This document shows positions 54,245 through 64,000 of a stretch of 64,000 nt of DNA, piece by piece (position 1 is the stretch's first letter; the number at the start of each line of letters is the position of its first letter). Both the position numbers and the translations under genes were made by a program. The notes under the pieces were generated by a model, which was given only the letters and a program-made list of their open reading frames with translations, made no database searches and had not been told where the DNA came from. Origin of the DNA: Azolla caroliniana (Eukaryota; Polypodiophyta); contig JBHGNT010000006.1 of the NCBI GenBank assembly GCA_043228905.1, forward strand, positions 18,724,001 through 18,788,000, in the 5' to 3' direction.

Positions 54245-54700
54245 TGTTTGTCGGCCGGCAAGGGAAGTTCAGGATGGGGAAAGACGTATAATTAATAACC
54301 GGGAGCTGATTATTTATAATATAGAATTATTATGATTTTGAGAAGCGAACGGACGGACCCCGAATCAGTATGTCGATCCAGATCCGGACCGATTCGTAGC
54401 CGGTTGCCGGTTGGCACCGGTTTGTATCATTAGCTGGAGACCTATAAAAGGGCCTGGTTAGATTGTAATCAGGAGCGGATAATTAGTAGAGTGTTGTTGT
54501 TCTGTATCTTAATCCTTGTTAATTACCGTTCAGTGCTAAGTGTAATTCAGCTTACGCGTGTATTGTGACTAATGATCTTGCCGATTAGTAACCAATTATC
54601 ATTAATAGTTCGGTCTAAGTTTATCTCACCACAACACCCTTTGGTGAAGTGTCTCAAGGGACACCCTATGTTAGGCCATTGTCCGGCCCTAGCGATAACA
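54245..54700 (+). repeat. 5' LTR of gypsy D
   Basis: 456 bp, TGTTTGTCGGCCGG to TAGCGATAACA, a diverged relative of the C LTR (ACCTATAAAAGGGCC promoter-like near 54440, GTTAGGCCATTGTCCGGCCC near the end). Near the end GTGTC/GACAC can pair, as in C. Confidence 0.88.
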
Positions 54701-54707
54701 CAGTTTT

Positions 54708-54723
54708 TGGCGACCACAATTCC
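54708..54723 (+). other. Primer-binding site of gypsy D
   Basis: TGGCGACCACAATTCC, one base different from the C site and at the same distance from the LTR. Confidence 0.7.
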
Positions 54724-54755
54724 TGCACAAACACAGCGAACAACGGCGGGAATGG

Positions 54756-55174
54756 ATGACTAGACCAACGAATGACCCGGTTACGGAGCGAGCAAGAAGA
54801 CTTGCCGAACGATTGCGGAAGTGAGAGGCTTTCCAGCAGGCGGCAGAAGAGATCCTTGCGGATCGATCATTTTCCAAAGTAATCCAACGAGTGGCCGCGG
54901 AGTCACTCCGCGTGCAGCAGACTCCCCACCCGGACAACTTGAGCAGTCTCCGGGACACGGAATCCATTTTGCAAGCATTACCGATAGGGGAAGGCACTTC
55001 GGAACCGTTCTCGGCCTTCAAATCAGATTCAGACGGCGAATGTAGCGTCCATTCGAATTACCGTAGTAGCCACGACACCCCAAACGGACCAGAGGACGAG
55101 TAGTCGGATACCTTACTGACACTAGAACCGGAGTTAACAGAACTGGAAAGCCTAGAATGGAAAAACCTCCGTGT
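54756..55174 (+). pseudogene. Gypsy D gag, N-terminal fragment
   Basis: MTRPTNDPVTERARRLAERL, a TGA near 54820 (CGA in C), EAFQQAAEEILADRSFSKVI, then SAFKSDSDGECSVHSNYRSS and a TAG near 55101. It matches C gag 43628-44000 without C's early frameshift. It ends at the junction with minus-strand gypsy E. Confidence 0.82.
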
Positions 55175-55813
55175 TACCGATTAGGAACACGGTCTACGGT
55201 CAGTCCTTCGACCTAGACCTCCAAGTGACTGTGTGACAACGAATGGTAGCGTCTGTACGTAATACTTAGTGGGCTTGTTGGGTTGTGCTGCCGGCAAGCC
55301 TCGGGGTGGGAATAGTACCGTCAGGTACGGTTGTATGATAGGCCAGAGCTTTTTGCCTCCTTGATACGCGTGCAGGCCTTCCCTTAACATCGGCCCTGTG
55401 ATGACCCCCCAATCGACCGTACGCCCTTCAAAGGTATCAATGATGATACCTGCCTTCTCCTTGGGCATCCCATATGCGTTTAGATGTACGCATCCGACCT
55501 CTAATAGGAATTTGGCGATTTCGTGGAAAAAGGGATCCGGGATCTCCTTCGTTCTATATGCCTTGGCGGATGACGAATATGGACCGAAATACCTCTGCAG
55601 GGACTCTGCAGGAGGGATTTCGAAATGCCTTTCACCTAGTGATGACAGGTCCAACTTTTTCCGGATGGATGAGTTGGTGACCGTGTCGATGTTGAGCTTT
55701 CTGGCGATGTCCAATGCATCAAGGTGTGGAGGTGCCTCCGCGACCCTAATGTACCCATCCAAGCGTTTCTCCACGACCCATCAACGCAAGGCGGTAGAGA
55801 TGAATATCGGCAT
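55175..55813 (-). pseudogene. Gypsy E ORF3, N-terminal domain
   Basis: From MPIFISTALR at 55813, a TGA near 55781, then WVVEKRLDGYIRVAEAPPHL, IPPAESLQRYFGPYSSSAKA, MPKEKAGIIIDTFEGRTV and DWGVITGPMLREGLHAYQGG. The ~190-residue domain is nearly intact but the coiled-coil part is lost at the junction with D. It confirms that this domain is a conserved part of the group. Confidence 0.8.
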
Positions 55814-56084
55814 AGTGGGAATAGGGTCGTGGCTAGGGGGTGAAGACTGTTGGTGGCGGTGGGCTTGAGCTCTATGATAGGATGGAGAAGAAGGTGAGGA
55901 AGGGGAGCGATGATAGCGCTAAGAGTTAGGAGGTTGATTTATGCATTGTGCAGAAAACCTTCTCTTTCCTTCTTTTTGTGGCCTAGGGTTCATTGGTCGG
56001 TGAGCCATCATGGTGCCACGTGTTCTTGGTCTAGAAGTGTGTGCATGCCTTAAGTCCTTTTAATAGTGTCGCTAGCTTCTCTTA

Positions 56085-56114
56085 TTTTTTTTCTCTTTTT
56101 TTTCTCTTTTTTTC
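56085..56114 (-). other. Polypurine tract between pol and ORF3 of gypsy E
   Basis: On the minus strand 30 consecutive purines (A runs with single G) lie in the pol-ORF3 spacer. This is the longest purine tract in the window. Confidence 0.65.
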
Positions 56115-56199
56115 GTAACAATTACATACAAGCCTATTTTTACACTATAATACAAGTGGGGCCATGCTGTCTACTTACTCCGCGGATTCTCTGGCTTTG

Positions 56200-58050
56200 T
56201 CCTGTCCGGCGGGGAACGGGTTAGGTGGCGTAGGTCCCAGATAAGGTTTAAGGCGAAACCCATTTACTTTCTATCGTAACACTTCCCCGGCCAACGTGCC
56301 CAGTTGAAATGTGCCTTGTTCCGCTCCTACTATCCAGTACAAGTCTGTCCAGCGGAATCGTAATTTTCCTGGCATGTGCCCCATGCGGGTTTGGAAAACC
56401 AATACCGCTCTACCGATCGCAAAATCTTTTTCCCGTGCATTCCGATGTCGATCCACAAACGCTTTACACCGTCGTTGTTCCTGCTACAACACAACCATGC
56501 TGTGTACGCGTTTTTCGCCGAGTTCGACTAGCTGGTGCAATCGTACTTCCTCCGACTTGGCTTCAAATAGTTGGTCCCGTACTTGAATCCGTAAACTGGG
56601 TATCTGAAATTCAACCGGCATAACGGCCTCCAGCCCAAACGATAGTCGAAACGGTGTTGATTGTATGTTGGTTTTGTAGCTAGTCCTGTACGCCCATAAC
56701 GCACTGTGTAATTTAGTATCCCAGTCCGTTCTATTTTCATTGATGGTTTTCTTTAATATGGTCTGCAATGTCTTGTTGGTGGATTCCGCCAACCCATTCG
56801 CCTGTGGGTAATATGGCGTACTCTTCTTGTGGACCACGGCATAATGATGTGTTAGTTCACGAACCGCCATATTGAGAAAGTGGCTCCTCTGATCGCTAAT
56901 AAGCTCAATCGGACAACCAAACTGACACTAGATGTGTTCGTAAAGGAATCTCGTCGTGACAGCCGCCGTATTCTCCCGTAGTGCCTTTGCTTCTACCCAC
57001 TTGGTGCAATAATCCGTGGCCACCAATATGTATTTATTGCCCATACGGGCTGCCGCTGGTGTGAAGGGGCCTACAAAATCCAATCCCCACTTTTGGAAGG
57101 GATCTAATGGCAATACGGGCTGGTGTGACATTCTTGCGCCCTCCGTGGGTTGGCCCATCCGTTGACACAAATCGCACTTTGTGCAATAATCATACGCATC
57201 CTTCTGTGTAGTTGGCCACCATAGGCTTGCTTGCCATATTTTCCGGGCCGTAACATCACCCGCGTAATGTCCGCCTGCCGTGCCGCAGTGAGCCTCCCAT
57301 AAGACCGCTTCTTTCTCATCCTGACGTGCATCGCGTCGCCAAATGCCATCATTGCCTTTGTGATATAAGATTCCTTCTACCAGGCAGAAGTTACGGCTCC
57401 GGACGGCTAATCGTTTCTTCTCGTCCATGCGTAATTGCGGTGGGGGCAACCCCGTAGTCAAAAAGTAGGTCATTTCCATGAGCCACCGGTCCAGAAATGT
57501 CTTTTCCATTAGTTCTGTTAGTGCTGCTACCTGCAGAATGTCTGCATCCGCAAAGTCGTCTTCATCCCTTTGCGTTGTTTCTCCATTATCGAGTCTGCTC
57601 AAAAAATCTGCCACTGCGTGTTGCGTACCCGGCTGGTGCTGAATTACAAAATCGAATTCTTGAAGCAGCAACATCCATCTCGCCAATTTCCCCGTCAACG
57701 CTTGTTTCTCCACCAAATACAGCAGTGCCGAATGATCCCACGTGAAACGTGAATTTCCGCCCTAGCAAATAATGCCGGAATTTATTGATGATGTAGATCA
57801 TCCCCAACGCCTCCCGTTCCGTTGTGGAATAGTTACGCTCCGCCGTTGATAATTTCTGACTAGCGTAGTACACCGACCGGTACCAATTCAGCTCTGTGAC
57901 CTACATTAGCGCACTTCCTATTGCTATGTCCGAGGCATCTACGAACACGTGGAATGGCTTCGCCCAAACTGGTGGCTATACGACGGGTGCCGGCGTGAGC
58001 ATTCCTTTAGCGCATCATATGCCTTTTCTTCTGTCACTATCCATTGGAAG
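56200..58050 (-). pseudogene. Gypsy E RNase H and integrase
   Basis: RNase H pieces ([33 protein letters not shown]) at 57586-58050 with a frameshift near 57720. Integrase: zinc region [20 protein letters not shown] ... [20 protein letters not shown] (57130-57310), core [32 protein letters not shown], and GPY-like LRFRWTDLYWIVGAEQG (56340-56400; GPY changed to DLY). Stops near 56457, 56925 and 56270 break the frame. Confidence 0.87.
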
Positions 58051-59397
58051 GGGGTCCGGTGCCAAATCTTGTATCATCCGCCAAATCTTGTATCATCTGA
58101 CTGTGCCATCGTATTTGTCCTAAATTATGGCTGAGTGATTTCGCATTTGTCGGAGTTTTGGCTTGAGTAATCGCAGAGATTTTATTCGAATCGACCGCTA
58201 TCCCTTCCTTGCTGACTATATGGCCTAGGAGAGCCCCGTTGATAACGCCAAAGGCACATTTGGCGGGATTTAGGCTTAAGCGTGCGGTGCGGCAACGTTC
58301 CATAAAATGGTCGGTTGTTCTCCCATATACCGCAAAATCGTCTAAACAAACTTGCATGAAGGCCGGAATGTATTCCCCAAAAATCTCCGTGATTGTCAGT
58401 TGAAATGTCGTCGGCGCCGTCTTTAGCCTGAACATCATGACGACTGCCACATAGACTACCCAGTCCGTGACAAATGGCGACTTCTCTTGGTCATCGGGGT
58501 GCATGCGTACTTGGTTGTACCCACTGAAGCCATCTAAAAAACTATACATGTCATGCCCTGCGACGACGTCCAGTACGCTATCGGTGAATGGTAAGGGAAT
58601 GCGTCTGTAATGGTTACGACGTTTAATTTTCGGTAGTCCACGCATACCCGTATTTTGCCATTTTTCTTTGGTACGACTATGATCGGGCTTAACCATGTAG
58701 ATTGTTTAATTGGCCGTATGAATCCTGCCTTCAGGAGTTTGTCAATTTCTTCATTTACGCGGGCCGCGTAGTTTGGGTTCATGCGGTAGCGACGCTGCTG
58801 GACCAGTTTCGCGTCAGTTGCTAAATTAATCTTATGTTGATAGAACTTTGGATCTGACCCATTCATGTCCTCGTGGGCCCAGGAAAACACATCTTTATAC
58901 TTCTTGAGTAGTACAATCATCGCATCTCTCTGGTCCGGCCTTAATTCCTTTGTGATGGAGAGGAAACGGGGTTTTGATGTCGTACCCATGTTTACTTCTT
59001 TCAGGGTTGAGGGGATGACTCGCTGTGAAATTTCCATTTCCCTCTCGAACGTTGCCCGTGCTCTGCTTAGTTCTAATATTGACTTCGGGTTTGGTTCGTA
59101 AGCCTCGTCGTGGAGTGTAGTGGTTGTGGCATATTCCATCGCGGTTTCGATGACGTCGATTTCGAACAGCGGAATAATCCGAGGGTGCTCGTCTAGGTAT
59201 GCCTCTAATTCTGTATCATCCACCCCAACCAGCATATTTATGTCTTCCGCGTACAATGGTGTTATGCCCTTGGGTTGTGCCACCATTTCCTTCGTTGGTA
59301 CGCGGACCTTGGTGCGTCCGCGTCGAAAACTGATACACTTGTGTTGCCAGCTCTGCTTGATATTCGTTGAACAAAGCCACGGTCTGCCCAGCAGCAC
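58037..59397 (-). pseudogene. Gypsy E reverse transcriptase
   Basis: Linker YKDVFSWAHEDMNGSDPKFY and RT start KAGFIRPIKQSTWLSPIIVV, VCVDYRKLNVVTITDAFP at 58600-58760. A one-base-type frameshift near 58600 leads to PLPFTDSVLDVVAGHDMYSF, MFRLKTAPTTFQLTI and VCLDDFAVYG near 58350 (DD intact). A small duplication occurs near 58065-58100 (CCAAATCTTGTATCATC twice). Confidence 0.88.
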
Positions 59398-60478
59398 AGG
59401 GTACGCCCTGGGGCATCCAGGGTGAGGACTACCGCCGAGATGTCAAAGCGATGTCCGCCCACAATAATGCCTACCTTACGTATCAACCCCAATGGTCGTA
59501 TTGAGCAGGTATTTGCCATGCGGAGCCAGAATGGGCAAGCTTCCCATTCTGAAATTCCCAATTGTTCACATGTCTTCGCGCTAATTACATTAACGCTTGA
59601 GCCGCCATCGATTACGCATCATGGGATTTCCTGACCATGTAATATCAACTTAATAGCCGGGTTGTTGTGATCCACCACTGTCGGTCCGTCACTAATATAC
59701 GTGAAATTCGTGGCGACACTTACCCCAGGTCTGCCCGTCACCCGCTCTTCCACGGCCTGGCGGAATCGTGGGACTAGTTGCGGCAGCTTCTCCATGTTTA
59801 ATGTTATCTCAAAGCCTGGCAATGCTTGCCAAATGGGGTCCGGGATGGTCCCTCGTCCTCCAATAGTTCCACCGTGTTTGCGGATTCCTTCCGCATGCGC
59901 TCCGCGTTTGTCGCATTTGCTTTTTCAACCCATGCCTGGGTTGTTCGCCATATCTCATCTTGCGTGGTCCAATCAGCTGTTTTTGTTTGCTGACGTGTCG
60001 TGACTTGCTGCACTTCCGCCGTAATCGTATTGACAGCGGGCCCCTTGCCCTTTCGTACTAGGCATTGTGTGGCATAATGTCCGAGCTGTTGACAAACAAA
60101 ACAATGGATGTTAGATTCGCCCTTCTCGGCCCCTCGTGGTGTGTACCGATCCCCCGGTGTGACTTGCTCCTCCCGGTCCTGCTTCGTTTGTCGGAGCGTA
60201 CGCGGTGGTTATTGTTGGTCCCGGCGTGGTTCCTGGTGCCGATCATCGCCTGAACTTTCGTCATATCACCGGTGGTTCCGATATTGCCGATGCTTTCCGC
60301 GAGGTCCATTGAAGCCGCCACGTTTGTTTGTCGGCCGGTAATTCTCATAGCGTCGGCCCCCTTTAGTATGTCTGGGGTGGCCACGATAGTCTTCATCCTC
60401 TAGCTCGTCTTCCCGGGAATCGTTGTGATTCCAGCGATTCCGGTAGTGTCGGTCGTCGCGTGGATTGTGATCCATATA
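59216..60478 (-). pseudogene. Gypsy E gag C-terminal half and protease
   Basis: Arg/Asp/His-rich nucleocapsid (HNPRDDRHYRNRWNHNDSRE) at 60266-60475, knuckle HCFVCQQLGHYATQC near 60065-60110, WVEKANATNAERMRKESAN, and protease CVIDGGSSVNVISAKTC near 59580-59620 preceded by a TGA. Then WEACPFWLRMANTCS and VGGHRFDISAVVLTL. The rest of gag and the 5' LTR are cut off by copia F. Confidence 0.87.
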
Positions 60479-60480
60479 CC

Positions 60481-61279
60481 TGACAGGAACTCAACGCTCC
60501 TTATGCACAAAGCTCGGCCACAACCGAGATTCTTTTCATACACAGAAAACAGGAAACGAAAAAAAACACGACTCAAAGGAGAGGAAGGTACACAGGAGGT
60601 TTACGTGGAAAACCCAAAGAGGGAAAAACCACGGCAGCCCACAGGCTGCAAACTGTCACTATGTGGGAATGTACAACAGTGAGTTCACTGAGGCAACGAC
60701 CTCGTGCACACAGATCTTCGCCACAGGCAGCGGTTACAACAGAGGCAACGACCTCTTTCTCTCTCTCTCTCTCTCTCTGTGTACACTATTACGTGCTCTC
60801 TCTTCTTCTTGCACCAACAGGGAAAAATGACAACAACAACAGTTACTAAAAGTTTGCCCTAAGTCATATTTATACTAATATGACTTTTCGGCTATTTACA
60901 AATGTAGCCTCGATGGGCTCTCAGAAACATATTTACGAATATGTCTCTTCATCCGGTTCTCACCGGGTCTGTACCATCCGGCTCTCCGTAGCCGGGTACT
61001 CCTCATTCGGTTCATACCGGGCCTGCACCATCCGGCTCTCTGTAGCCGGGTACTCCTCATCCGGTTCATATCGGGCCTGCACCATCCGGCTCTCCGTAGC
61101 CGGGTACTCCTCATCCGGTTCATACTGGGTCTGCACCATCCGGCTCTCCGTAGCCAGGTACTCCTCATCGGGTTCATACCGGGCCTGCACCATCCGGCTC
61201 TCCGTAGTCGGGTACTCCTCATCCGGTTCATCGGCACTGTTATTCTTCCTTCCCATCCGGAGGGACCTGTTTCCCAACA
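60481..61279 (-). repeat. 3' LTR of copia F
   Basis: 799 bp, TGTTGGGAAACAGG at 61279 to GTTCCTGTCA at 60481, same family as K1 and K5, with five to six 54-bp units at 60955-61230. The left flank ATACC (60476-60480) should recur at the other end of the element outside the window. Confidence 0.93.
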
Positions 61280-61291
61280 AACTCCCCCTTC
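61280..61291 (-). other. Polypurine tract of copia F
   Basis: Minus-strand GAAGGGGGAGTT between the pol stop and the 3' LTR. Confidence 0.88.
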
Positions 61292-61293
61292 AC

Positions 61294-64000
61294 TTCGGCA
61301 TGGGGTGTCTTACCAGCCCGATCTTCTTACGGCATGCGTTCAGCTTGTCGGGTGTCAACACTTTGGTCAGCATATCTGACCCGTTCTCGGTCGTGTGGAT
61401 CTTCGTCAGTGCGAACTCCTGGTCATCCACTCTTTCCCGGATCCAGTGATACCTCCGCTGGATATGCTTCGTCCGGGAATGGTAGGCCGCATTCTTAGCA
61501 AGGTGGATGGCACTTTGACTGTCGCAGTAGAGTCGGTATTCCTCTTGCCGGATACCGAGCTCTCCGATGAAGTCCTTCATCCATAATATTTCCTTGCCGG
61601 CTTCCACAGCCGCCATGTACTCCACCTCTATGGTTGACAATGCAACCGTCTTCTGCAACCACGACTGCCACGAAACAGCTCCCCCTGCATATGTCATCAC
61701 ATACCCGGATGTAGACCGGCTGGTATCCACATCAGCCGACATGTCTAAATCGGTGAAACCATCCAGTTGAGGTTTTCCGGAGCCGAATCGGAGACACATA
61801 TTTGAAGTGCCCTTCAAATACCAGAGTATCCACTTGACCGCGTTCCAGTGCTCCTTGCCGGGATTGCTCATAAACCGGCTCACCACTCCAACTGCGTTTC
61901 CAATATCCGGTCGGGTACACACCATTGCGTACATCAAGCTCCCGACGGCAGAGGCATATGGGATCTTCATCATATCCGCCTTCTCTGCTTTCGTCTTCGG
62001 ACTTTGCTTACTGGATAGCTTGCAGTTTGCCGAAAGTGTCGATCCAACCGGTTTCACATCTGACATGTTGAACCGGTGAAGCACCTTTGTCAGGTACTTC
62101 TCCTGTGACAGGCATAATTGCTTCTTTGAGCGGTCCCGAATGATGTGCATCCCCAGCATCTGCCTTGCCGGACCCAAGTCTTTCATTGAGAAGGTCCGGT
62201 TGAGAGCCTTCTTCAGCATCCGTATTTTTACTTGGTCTTGTCCGACGATCAACATGTCATCCACGTACACGAGGAGTATCAGGAAGTCCCCTCCTTCGAA
62301 CTTCTTCACAAACACGCAATGATCGGCCTACGTCTTGTGGTACCCTTGATCGGTCATGAAGGAGTCGAACTTCCGGTACCATTGCCGGGGAGCCTGCTTC
62401 AGTCCGTACAGGCTCTTCTCCAACCGGCATACCAGGTGCTCCTTCCCTTTCTCCACAAATCCTTCCGGTTGCTTCATATAGATCTCCTCTTCGAGGTCGC
62501 CGTGAAGGAATGTCGTCTTCACGTCAAGCTGCTATACCTCGAGGTCCATGCTTGCTGCTATACTCAGCACCGTCCGGATGGAGGTCATCTTTACTCCCGG
62601 GGAAAATATCTCGTCGAAGTCCACGCCCTTCTTCTGCTGGAACCCCTTCACCACGATCCTGGCTTTGTATCTCGAGGGGTTGCCGGCATCTCCCAGTTTC
62701 AACTTGTACACCCACTTGTTTCGGAGTGCCCGCTTTCCTTTCGGCAACTCCACCAATTCGTACGTATGGTTCTCATGCAAGGAATCCATCTCCTCCTGCA
62801 TGGCACTTAACCATTTTCGGCTGTGGGTGTCTTCCTTCACTTCTTCGAAGCTTTCCGGCTCCCCCTCATCGGTCAGCAGAACATGCTCTGCATCCGGAAA
62901 TGTCCGGGGCGCCCTTCTCTCTCTGAGAGGATATCTACGTCTTCGGGCTTCGGTAACCGGCTCCTCCATTTGCTCTTCATCCGAATCCGATTCGGGGTCT
63001 TGGCCGGTTCCGGTCTCAGCTTCCTCTACTTCTTCATCTGCCGGTTCGGTATACTCACCGTAACCGGCTGGTTCCTCGAGTGCTAACCGATCTCTTGCCG
63101 GTTGGGTCTGCTCATCGTAGAGTCTATCCTTACCGGTCGACTCGGAGTTCATTATCTTCTTCTCCGACTCCCAGTCGGCGAGCGTCTTGTCCTCCATGAA
63201 GATAATATCTCGACTCCGGAATACCTTCTTGTCGACCGGGTCCCACACTCGGTAGCCGAACTCATCGTCACCGTAACCGAGGAATATGCATGGCCGGGTC
63301 TTTGGATCTAGCTTTCCTCTCCGGTCCTTAGCTACATGCACGTACGCGAGACACCCGAACACCTTCAGATGCCGGTAGGATACTTCCTTACCGGTCCACA
63401 CTCTCTGTGGCGTGTCTCCGTCCAAGGGTACAGAGGGTGATCTATTTATCACGTATGTCGCCGTCGACAGTGCCTCAGCCCAAAACTTCTTGGGTAGTTT
63501 TGCATGCGCTAGCATACTCCTTTCGAGCCGGAGTCCTTTCGAGCGGCAGTACTCCTCGAACTGCCCCCGGTACTCTCCTCCGTTATCTGCTCGAACCGCC
63601 TTCAGCTTCCGGTCGGTTTCTCTTTCCACTCTCGCGTGGAGCTCTTTGAAGACGGATAACACCTGATCCTTTGTCTTCAACGGTGTGGCCCACAGCTTCC
63701 GGTTGTGGTCATCTATGAACGTCACGAAGTACTGCGATCCGGCATGTGACTTCGTGTCTACTTGACACACATCCGTATGCACCAACTCCAGTGGTGCATT
63801 ACGTCTCATCAGTGGCCTTGGTCGGAAGGAGGTCCGGTTCTGCTTACCGGCCAGACAATCAATGCACTTCTCTAACTGCACGTTCTTCATAGGAATGAGG
63901 TTGTCGTCTGTAAGCCTCTTCATCCCCTTCTCGCTCATATGACACAGCCTCTTGTGCCACAGCTCACCGGCAGTGTCGGATGCCACGTTCACTTCTTCCG
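61294..64000 (-). pseudogene. Copia F pol, running off the window
   Basis: One frame through integrase, RT and RNase H: RADNGGEYRGQFEEYCRSKG near 63570, KVFGCLAYVHVAKDRRGKLD, the LTDEGEPESFEE linker, RT with LLVYVDDMLIVGQ near 62260, and RNase H DSQSAIHLAKNAAYHSRTK near 61480, ending at a stop near 61292. Stops at 62529 (GAG to TAG) and 62325. An in-frame 72-bp deletion at about 63521 removes the integrase segment that includes the catalytic Glu. Protease and gag lie beyond 64000. Confidence 0.93.

Overview
The window is nuclear DNA of a land plant, made almost entirely of nested and decayed LTR retrotransposons around one recognisable host gene. Evidence for a plant: Ty1/copia elements with an initiator-Met tRNA primer site (TGGTATCAGAGC), Ty3/gypsy elements with a plant-type gag-pol, nonsense mutations at CG and CAG/CTG sites as expected from plant DNA methylation, and an intron-containing TPR gene of a type known from vascular plants. 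The species cannot be resolved from sequence alone.

Layout. 1-2.7 kb: gag and LTR remnant of a minus-strand gypsy (G0). 2.7-7.1 kb: 5'-truncated copia K1 (+) with its 3' LTR. 7.1-15.5 kb: minus-strand gypsy G1, carrying a partial copia K2 (8.4-10.0 kb) and a solo copia LTR (14.05-14.68 kb). 15.5-17.8 kb and 34.7-38.2 kb: two copies of a direct repeat (end of a gypsy LTR, tail of a copia pol, a long copia LTR with a palindromic minisatellite). Between them lies the 3' part of plus-strand gypsy B, split by full-length minus-strand gypsy A (18545-33589), which is itself split by full-length copia K5 (20040-25478, TSD GCTTG). 38.2-42.5 kb: low-copy DNA with the TPR gene (39329-41008, minus, three exons). 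42.5-53.5 kb: copia K3 fragment split by complete gypsy C (43139-53011, TSD GGTAG). 53.5-55.2 kb: tRNA-derived fragment, start of a different gypsy family (G2), and the 5' end of gypsy D. 55.2-60.5 kb: minus-strand gypsy E. 60.5-64.0 kb: copia F (minus), running off the window.

The gypsy elements form a related group with an unusual plan: LTR - PBS - gag with three CCHC knuckles - protease - RT - RNase H - integrase (DD35E, GPY module, no chromodomain seen) - spacer - a very large third ORF - LTR. ORF3 is about 920-1030 codons, with a conserved N-terminal domain, long coiled coils and a conserved C-terminal SILDIL motif just before the stop. Between the ORF3 stop and the 3' LTR, where a polypurine tract is expected, elements A, B and C carry a 40-nt module that folds as two stacked stems with compensatory base changes and a GGGCGTGCCA tail resembling a tRNA 3' end; in A this tail is complementary to the element's own primer-binding site. 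ORF3 together with this module is the best candidate here for something undescribed.

Every transposon coding region is damaged by stops, frameshifts or deletions. Only the TPR gene appears intact.
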